64,000 nt of DNA, taken from CAZXDL01 sp964639505. GTDB taxonomy: Bacteria > Patescibacteriota > Saccharimonadia > Saccharimonadales > UBA4665. The translations under genes and the position numbers were made by a program. Location: the NCBI GenBank assembly GCA_964639505.1, contig CAZXDL010000004.1, positions 10,337 to 74,336 on the forward strand. The letters run 5' to 3'. This document shows positions 58,195 to 64,000 of the stretch, one piece after another (the stretch's first letter is position 1; every line of letters begins with the position of its first letter). The notes under the pieces are model-generated. The model was not told the DNA's origin. It searched no databases and saw only the letters and a program-made list of their open reading frames with translations.

Positions 58195-59232
58195 ATGATA
58201 ATTGTAATTATAGCGGGCGGTTCGGGGACTCGTCTTTGGCCTCTGTCGACGCCAGATTACCCCAAACATCTTTTAAAGATTAATGGAGATGATCGTTCGC
58301 TTTTACAGCAAACATATGACCGCGCCAAGACTTTGACTGATAACATCTATGTAGTCTCAGATGCTAGCCATATCGAACATGTTAAAGAGCAACTTTCGGA
58401 ATTACCGACTGATGCTTTTATAGTTGAGCCAGCCCGTCGAGGTACCGCCAATTGTATTGCCGCCGCCATTGCGCAAATAGGCAAAACCCACGATAACGAC
58501 GAGCCAATCGCTTCAATTCATGCCGATCACTACATTCGCGACGTCGATGGCTTTAAGCATAGTTTTAAAACTGCTACAGACGTCTCGCAAGCTGAAAATA
58601 GGATAGTTTTAGTTGGTGTTGAACCCGATCACCCGGCCACCGGCTTCGGATATATCCAAAAAGGTGATTTGATCGATGAGACCCACCTCGTATATGGGGT
58701 TAAATCATTTAAGGAAAAGCCCGAGTTCGATACTGCACAAGAATATTTCTCAAGTGGCAAATACCTTTGGAACTGTGGTTATTTTGTCGGATCAGTCAAT
58801 ACTTTTAAGCAAAAAATGGAGCAATATGCCCCGGAGTTATTTGACAACTACCAGAGGCTACTTAGTGCGTCGGAGGCGGATTACCAAGATACTTATCTTG
58901 ATTTGGAAAGTGAAGCAATAGACTACGCGTTAATAGAAAAAGTAGAAGATCTGCTTGTAGTGCCTGCGTCATTTGACTGGATGGATCTCGGTTCGTTCGC
59001 TGATCTGCACAAGGCGGTTGGCGGTGATCAAAATGGAAATCATGTCAGTGGCAAAGCAGAAATAGAAGATGCTGAAAATTCTTATGTTCATAACGAAGAA
59101 GATAAGCCTGTTGCCGTGATTGGTTTAGATAACGTAGCAGTCATAAACACAACGCAAGGTCTGTTAATCACACGTAAAGATCTTTCACAAAAAGTCGGTG
59201 AAGTTAGTAAGCGCATAGGAGGTAAATCATGA
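58195..59232 (+). CDS. manC: Mannose-1-phosphate guanylyltransferase-like enzyme
   Basis: 345 residues: nucleotidyltransferase signature IIAGGSGTRLWPLS (about 5-18) with YPKHLLKI, the EPxxxxTA-like VEPARRGTANC (about 82-92), FGYIQ and FKEKP (about 167-171), and the DWMDLGS segment (about 261). It makes GDP-mannose from mannose-1-P and GTP, feeding gmd. The isomerase domain of long ManC proteins is absent. It overlaps the next gene by four bases (ATGA). Confidence 0.9.
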   Translation: MIIVIIAGGSGTRLWPLSTPDYPKHLLKINGDDRSLLQQTYDRAKTLTDNIYVVSDASHIEHVKEQLSELPTDAFIVEPARRGTANCIAAAIAQIGKTHDNDEPIASIHADHYIRDVDGFKHSFKTATDVSQAENRIVLVGVEPDHPATGFGYIQKGDLIDETHLVYGVKSFKEKPEFDTAQEYFSSGKYLWNCGYFVGSVNTFKQKMEQYAPELFDNYQRLLSASEADYQDTYLDLESEAIDYALIEKVEDLLVVPASFDWMDLGSFADLHKAVGGDQNGNHVSGKAEIEDAENSYVHNEEDKPVAVIGLDNVAVINTTQGLLITRKDLSQKVGEVSKRIGGKS

Positions 59233-60002
59233 AAAAAGTCATTGCTTTTGATTTGGACGGGACATTAGCAGATAGTAAATCGCGCGCGGATGACCGGATG
59301 ACAGAATTGCTGACTAAGCTACTTGATAAGTTTCAAGTCTGTGTGATCTCTGGCGGTAAGTTTCAGCAGTTTGAGAAGCAGCTGCTTAGCAACCTTAACG
59401 CTTCACCTGATAAGTTAGAAAAACTGCACCTCATGCCAACTTGTGGAACCCAATACTTTACTTATGATTTGCCCAAGGAGACCTGGCAACAGGTCTATGC
59501 GGAAAATTTCACTGAATCCGAAAAGAAAAAAATTATCGACGCTCTTAATAAGGGTTTCGACGATCTTGGATATCGAGAAAAAAAGATCTATGGCGATTAT
59601 ATTGAAGATCGAGGTAGCCAAGTCACTTTCTCGGTTTTTGGGCAAGATATTGTTGATGCCTTAGGCAAAGAAGGCGTGCGGATCAAAGAAGAGTGGGACC
59701 CTGATAACAAGAAGAAACTTGAACTGCGTGATTATATTGCCCCACTTATTCCTGAGTTTGAAGTTCGAGTAGGTGGCGTAACATCAATTGATGTTACAAA
59801 GCTAGGCATTGATAAAGCTTACGGTATGAAGAAGTTGACAGAAATTTTAGATATATCCAAAGACGACATTTTATTTATAGGCGATCGCATGCAGGAAGGC
59901 GGCAACGACTACCCTGTAAAAGCTATGGGTATCGATAGCCTGCAGATATCTAATTGGCGAGAGACTGCAGTAGCGGTTGAAACAGTTTTATTAGTGGTCT
60001 AG
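59229..60002 (+). CDS. HAD-IIB phosphatase/phosphomannomutase-like protein
   Basis: 257 residues: HAD motif I FDLDGTLADSK (about 7-17; nucleophile Asp8, acid Asp10), motif III/IV GDRMQEGGNDYPV (about 217-229), and a cap region whose pattern (CGTQYFTYD near 74-82) recalls eukaryote-type phosphomannomutase PMM2. Coupled to the ManC-like gene, it plausibly converts mannose-6-P to mannose-1-P. It overlaps the galE stop by four bases tail to tail. Confidence 0.78.
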   Translation: MKKVIAFDLDGTLADSKSRADDRMTELLTKLLDKFQVCVISGGKFQQFEKQLLSNLNASPDKLEKLHLMPTCGTQYFTYDLPKETWQQVYAENFTESEKKKIIDALNKGFDDLGYREKKIYGDYIEDRGSQVTFSVFGQDIVDALGKEGVRIKEEWDPDNKKKLELRDYIAPLIPEFEVRVGGVTSIDVTKLGIDKAYGMKKLTEILDISKDDILFIGDRMQEGGNDYPVKAMGIDSLQISNWRETAVAVETVLLVV

Positions 60003-61021
60003 CGGTCCTTATTCTCTAGGGATTGTTGCCAGCGCCAGGCGTCGATCAAACCATCGGCTAAATTTTTCTCAGTTTTCCAGTCAAGCTCTTTTGTGGCTTT
60101 ATCAACAGCCGCATACGTACTAACTAAGTCACCAGCTCTCCTAGGTCCAATCTCATAGGCGAGTTTTTGGCCTGTTGCTTCCTCAAAAGTTTTGATAACT
60201 TGCAATACGCTTGTGCCCGTACCTGTGCCAACATTTATAAAATCATGGAATGCAACGGGTTTTTCTTCTAGATATGACAAGGCTTTTACGTGGGCCTTGG
60301 CCAAGTCGACTACATGTATGTAGTCCCGAATGCATGTGCCATCAGTAGTAGGATAATCATTACCATATACCATAAGTTTTTCTCGAATTCCTGCAGCAAC
60401 TTGAGTTACATAAGGTATTAAATGACTCGGAATCCCCCTTGGTAGTTCGCCAATGAGCGCTGATTCATGCGCACCCATAGGATTAAAATATCTTAATGAG
60501 AGGGAGTTATATTTTTTACTAACACGAGTGGCATCACGCAAGACATACTCGCCCATTTGCTTTGTTGTGCCATAGGGCGAATTAGCGGGTTTGAACGGAG
60601 TTTCCTCGCTAACTGGCAACTTATCCGGCTCGCCATAGACAGTACATGATGAGGAGAAGACAAAGTTTTCGATATCCGCGGCTTCGCAGTATTTCAAAAG
60701 CTCAATCAAGCCAACAACATTATTATCGTAGTATTTCAAAGGTTCTTTTACCGACTCCTCAACATATATATTTGCAGCAAAATGTATGATACCCGCAACA
60801 GATTCGTTTGTTACAACTTTACTTAGACGGTTTATGTCGCGAAAATCCTGTTCGTAGCAGACTACCGGCTGGCCTATTATTTTTTCCAAACGTTCGATTA
60901 CAAAATGTTCGGAGTTGCTAAAATCGTCAACAATTATTGGTCTATAACCAGCCTTGGCAAGTTCGACTACGGTATGTGATCCGATGAAGCCGGCACCGCC
61001 TGTTACGAGAATGCTTCTCAT
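59999..61021 (-). CDS. galE: UDP-glucose 4-epimerase
   Basis: 340 residues, extended SDR: VTGGAGFIGSHTVVEL (about 6-21), FSSSCTVYG and the YGTTK active site (about 148-152), and RDYIHVVDLAKAH. It interconverts UDP-Glc and UDP-Gal (or the GlcNAc pair) to supply galactosyl donors. It follows glmS by four bases on the same strand. Length is normal. Confidence 0.95.
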   Translation of the reverse strand: MRSILVTGGAGFIGSHTVVELAKAGYRPIIVDDFSNSEHFVIERLEKIIGQPVVCYEQDFRDINRLSKVVTNESVAGIIHFAANIYVEESVKEPLKYYDNNVVGLIELLKYCEAADIENFVFSSSCTVYGEPDKLPVSEETPFKPANSPYGTTKQMGEYVLRDATRVSKKYNSLSLRYFNPMGAHESALIGELPRGIPSHLIPYVTQVAAGIREKLMVYGNDYPTTDGTCIRDYIHVVDLAKAHVKALSYLEEKPVAFHDFINVGTGTGTSVLQVIKTFEEATGQKLAYEIGPRRAGDLVSTYAAVDKATKELDWKTEKNLADGLIDAWRWQQSLENKDR

Positions 61022-61025
61022 GACC

Positions 61026-62855
61026 TTACTCTACCGTTACTGATTTTGCTAAATTGCGCGGACGGTCGACGTCTAAGCCCTTGGCCATGGCAATGTGATA
61101 AGCGAATAACTGAGTAGCTATGGCATGCAAGATGGGCTGTAATTCATCCATAACCTTGGGTAGATAAATTACATCGTTAGCTAGCTTATGAATGTTTTCG
61201 TTGCCCTCTGTGGCCAGAGCGACAACATGGCCTTCGCGGGCGCGAATCTCTTGAATGTTTGAATAAGTCTTTTCGAGAAGGGGCGAGTCAGTCGCTATTG
61301 CAAAAGTAGGGAAGTTTTCGTCAATCATTGCCAAAGGACCATGTTTCATTTCGCCAGCGGCATAACCTTCGGCATGGATGTAAGAGATCTCTTTAAGCTT
61401 AAGTGCGCCCTCGAGGGCCGAGGGGAAGGCATTGTGCCGGCCAATAAACAAAAAGTCGCGCTGTTGGGCGTATTTCTCGGCAATTGTTTTAATGGTCTCG
61501 TTTTGATCGAGCACACGTTTGGCTTTATCGGGCAGTTCGTTTAGCTCCTGTAGAAGTGGTTTAAACAAATCAGTCTTACCATCGCTCAAGTGCAGAGCAA
61601 TTTCGGTTAAGATCGTAACCTGAGCGATAAAGGCTTTGGTGCTAGCAACGGCTTTTTCGGGGCCAGCATGACAGTAAACGCCAGCATCGGTCATGCGGGC
61701 AATGGTGCTACCGACGGCGTTTACGACTCCAAGGCGCAAAACGCCGTAATCCTCAACTTTTTTAAGGGCTGCGATAGTATCTGCGGTTTCGCCAGACTGC
61801 GAAATTGCCAACATGAGCGTGCTACGCGAAAACGGCTCGTCGCGGTATTTAAACTCGCTGGCTAAGTGGACTTCGACTGGTATTCCTGCCAACTCTTCGA
61901 TCAGGTATTCGCCAACCATACCGGCGTAATATGACGTACCGCATGCGACTACGACTATCCGGTCGATATGCTTTAATTGACGCAAAACACTTTCTAGACC
62001 ACCAAGCTTTACGACACCTTTTTCGATATCAGCGCGACCTAACGTTGCCGATTTAATTGTGGCGGGCGCTTCAAAAATTTCTTTGATCATAAAATTGGGA
62101 TAATCGCCGAGCAAAGCTTTTTCGTTTTCGAAATCAAGCAGTTCCTCTTTTGGTTCTACTGCTTGTCCTTCTTTAAGGTTGTGGACGTTGACGCCTTCGC
62201 GAGTTATAACCGCGACGTCGTAGTCCTCAAGATAGATAACTTTTTTAGTGTGTTCCATGATTGCCGATGGGTCTGAGGCTAAGAAGTTCTCGCCCTCGCC
62301 AACCCCGATTACCAATGGACTGGACAGCCGAGCAGCATAGAGCGTATCGGGATTTTTTGTTGAAATTGCAACTATCGAGTATGCGCCACGCACATCGTTT
62401 AAAGCAGCCTTAAAAGCGTCTTCGAACGAAGGCAGTTGTTTTAAATAGAAATCTATAAGATTTGGCACAACCTCGGTGTCAGTCTCGGAATCAAAATGAT
62501 AACCCTCAGATTTTAATCGATCACGAATCTCGCCGAAGTTTTCGATAATTCCGTTATGGACAACAAAAATCGAGCGGTCGTTATTGGCTTGAGGGTGGGC
62601 GTTTTGAACAGTTACGCCACCATGGGTTGCCCAGCGCGTGTGGCCGATTACCAACTCGGCATTTAGATTGTCTTGGCCGGATAGCTCCTGGATTAGTCCG
62701 CTGACGCGGCCGACTTGCTTAAAGACTTGGCCGTTGCCCTGGTCGATTAGAGCAATACCAGCCGAGTCGTAGCCGCGGTATTCTAAGGCTTCAAGGCCTT
62801 TGATAACAATGTCTTTGCCTGGTTTATGACCGATGTAGCCAACAATGCCGCACAT
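61026..62855 (-). CDS. glmS: Glutamine-fructose-6-phosphate aminotransferase
   Basis: 609 residues, full length: N-terminal class II glutaminase with catalytic Cys2 (MCGIVGYIG) and HTRWATHGG, then two SIS domains (SQSGETADT) and the conserved C-terminus PRNLAKSVTVE. It makes glucosamine-6-P, the entry to UDP-GlcNAc for wall and glycan synthesis. No ribozyme-like leader (glmS riboswitch) can sit here because the upstream gene ends three bases away. Confidence 0.98.
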   Translation of the reverse strand: MCGIVGYIGHKPGKDIVIKGLEALEYRGYDSAGIALIDQGNGQVFKQVGRVSGLIQELSGQDNLNAELVIGHTRWATHGGVTVQNAHPQANNDRSIFVVHNGIIENFGEIRDRLKSEGYHFDSETDTEVVPNLIDFYLKQLPSFEDAFKAALNDVRGAYSIVAISTKNPDTLYAARLSSPLVIGVGEGENFLASDPSAIMEHTKKVIYLEDYDVAVITREGVNVHNLKEGQAVEPKEELLDFENEKALLGDYPNFMIKEIFEAPATIKSATLGRADIEKGVVKLGGLESVLRQLKHIDRIVVVACGTSYYAGMVGEYLIEELAGIPVEVHLASEFKYRDEPFSRSTLMLAISQSGETADTIAALKKVEDYGVLRLGVVNAVGSTIARMTDAGVYCHAGPEKAVASTKAFIAQVTILTEIALHLSDGKTDLFKPLLQELNELPDKAKRVLDQNETIKTIAEKYAQQRDFLFIGRHNAFPSALEGALKLKEISYIHAEGYAAGEMKHGPLAMIDENFPTFAIATDSPLLEKTYSNIQEIRAREGHVVALATEGNENIHKLANDVIYLPKVMDELQPILHAIATQLFAYHIAMAKGLDVDRPRNLAKSVTVE

Positions 62856-62858
62856 GAA

Positions 62859-63980
62859 TTAAGCTTGGGACCTTTCAGATAAACGTTTGTTGATATATTT
62901 TTGCATACTTTCGGTAAATCTGCTCGTGGAAAATGCTTGAGCATGTTCTGCAATGGAGCTGTAATTGAAATTTTTGCTAACCGCAGTCTCTAAAGCATTG
63001 GCCAGCGTTTTGGCATCTTGTTTATCAAAAAATAGACCAGTTTTTCCATCGACGACGTAATCTAACGAGCCACCTTGACTGTAGGCGATTACAGGGGTAC
63101 CGGCTGACATTGCTTCGACTGCCACGATGCCAAAATCATCCATATTTGGCATGATGAATCCAAGCGCGGTCTGGAAATGCTCGGCCATGTCATTATCACT
63201 TACGCTGGTAAGAAAAGTAGTGCCGCGACCCGGTAATTTTTTTGCCAGTTTCTCAAGTCGTTTATGGTCTGGTCCGTCGCCAATTACCACCAGAGGTATG
63301 CCAAGCTGGTCGCAAGCTTCAATCGCCAGATCAAACCGCTTGTAAGGCACCTGGCGGCCTGCCACGACAAAACCATGACGCTGAGCGGATTTGCCGGCTT
63401 GCTTAAAGCGATCCGTATCGACCGGTGGATGAATCACTTCAGCGTCCCGTTTATAGTATTTTTTTATCATGGCTTGGGTGTGTATTGAGTTGGCGATAAT
63501 GTAATCCGGCTGCTTAGCAGCACGTTTGTCCCAACGCCGCAGCGGGCCTACCAATATTTTTAGCCCGAGTCGCGCCAGCCAGTTAAGGCCGCGCGGGAAA
63601 CCTGGATGAGCTAAGTATTCATCGTGCCGAATCCAATAATAATGAGTTGGCGCATGGCAATAACATATATGAATGGTATTTTTGTTGGTTTTAACTCCCT
63701 TTGCTTCAGCGCCGCTAGAAGAAATGACAAGGTCGTATTCACTAAGGTCAAGCCGGCCAAATTCCCACGCCCGCAGTGCAGGCAGTATCTTTTTAAACCG
63801 TTTTGGCAGCCTTTGCAGAGAAGTCGTCCGAATGTCGGCATCTTCAAAGCCGGAAATCCCGTTTGAGTCATACTGTGAGGTGTAAATCGGTGCATCTGGA
63901 TACATCTTGTGCAATTCGTACACTACGCGCTCGGCCCCGCCAATCCCCGTCAACCAATCGCAAACAATAGCGACTTTCAC
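62859..63980 (-). CDS. GT4-type glycosyltransferase
   Basis: 373 residues: N-terminal MKVAIVCDWLTGIGGAERVVYEL, donor half with HGFVVAGRQVPYKRFDLAIEA (about 203-223) and IMPNMDDFGIVAVEAMSAG (about 275-293). GT-B fold, likely mannosyl- or glucosyltransferase in the glycan or glycolipid path. Three bases separate it from glmS. The remaining 20 bases of the window hold nothing recognisable. Confidence 0.9.
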   Translation of the reverse strand: MKVAIVCDWLTGIGGAERVVYELHKMYPDAPIYTSQYDSNGISGFEDADIRTTSLQRLPKRFKKILPALRAWEFGRLDLSEYDLVISSSGAEAKGVKTNKNTIHICYCHAPTHYYWIRHDEYLAHPGFPRGLNWLARLGLKILVGPLRRWDKRAAKQPDYIIANSIHTQAMIKKYYKRDAEVIHPPVDTDRFKQAGKSAQRHGFVVAGRQVPYKRFDLAIEACDQLGIPLVVIGDGPDHKRLEKLAKKLPGRGTTFLTSVSDNDMAEHFQTALGFIMPNMDDFGIVAVEAMSAGTPVIAYSQGGSLDYVVDGKTGLFFDKQDAKTLANALETAVSKNFNYSSIAEHAQAFSTSRFTESMQKYINKRLSERSQA

Positions 63981-64000
63981 CCGCGCGTTCCTTTGTGAAA

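Noticed and set aside
62859..62900. glmS ribozyme/riboswitch upstream of glmS
   Set aside because: The upstream gene's stop is three bases before the glmS start, leaving no leader for such an element.
1..64000. CRISPR arrays, insertion sequences, integrases or phage genes
   Set aside because: No regularly spaced repeats, transposase or integrase motifs were seen; the only long repeats are the contig-end copy and the glycosyltransferase duplication.
1..64000. Alternative genetic code (UGA as Gly, code 25)
   Set aside because: TGA acts as a stop at several gene ends, including ATGA and TTGA overlaps, and conserved proteins show normal length without internal TGA.

Overview
The window looks like a chromosomal piece of a Candidatus Saccharibacteria (TM7) genome or a close patescibacterial (CPR) relative, probably a metagenome assembly because it contains a 100-N scaffold gap. 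This placement is inferred from gene content: an oriC-type block (recF-dnaN-dnaA facing away from rpmH-rnpA-yidC-jag), a VirB4/PrgI/VirB6-type type IV secretion (T4SS) locus with tandem small pilin-like proteins, large multi-module cell-wall hydrolases, and a long surface-glycan locus. TGA is used as an ordinary stop (for example in ATGA stop/start overlaps), which argues against code 25 lineages.

Layout. 1-9.9 kb holds mostly membrane and surface genes: a guanylate-kinase-like protein, a UbiA-type prenyltransferase, an HdeD-like protein, a co-directional dockerin / cohesin-like / K+ channel set, a YihY-type protein, two tRNA-Ser genes and comFC. 10-30 kb begins with hsp20 and then the T4SS locus. 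Six consecutive minus-strand pilin-like genes diverge from a VirB6/TrbL-like protein. PrgI, a TraC-like protein and the VirB4 ATPase follow. Next come two giant secreted proteins (one ending in an M15-type peptidase domain, the other joining five wall-active modules) and two single-pass proteins. 30-36 kb is the replication-origin block. 36-64 kb is a glycan locus: GT4 and GT2 glycosyltransferases, a GT11 fucosyltransferase, Wzm/Wzt ABC export, nucleotide-sugar enzymes, GlmS and GalE.

How the parts fit. The T4SS supplies an energised channel (VirB4, VirB6, PrgI), abundant small two-TM subunits, and enzymes able to cut peptidoglycan. This would suit an ultrasmall epibiont that has to breach or remodel a Gram-positive host wall. 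The glycan locus can make GDP-mannose (PMM-like HAD plus ManC-like enzyme), GDP-fucose (Gmd plus Fcl) and perhaps GDP-rhamnose (Gmd plus Rmd), build a chain on the cytoplasmic face and export it through Wzm/Wzt. No initiating phosphoglycosyltransferase, VirD4 or VirB11 is seen in the window.

Regulation. Several genes have a -10-like hexamer 6-9 nt before the start codon and no Shine-Dalgarno, which suggests leaderless transcripts. The clearest case is a shared palindromic -10 at 920-927 that serves two divergent genes with identical 7-nt gaps. All functional calls come from reading the sequence; no database search was run.
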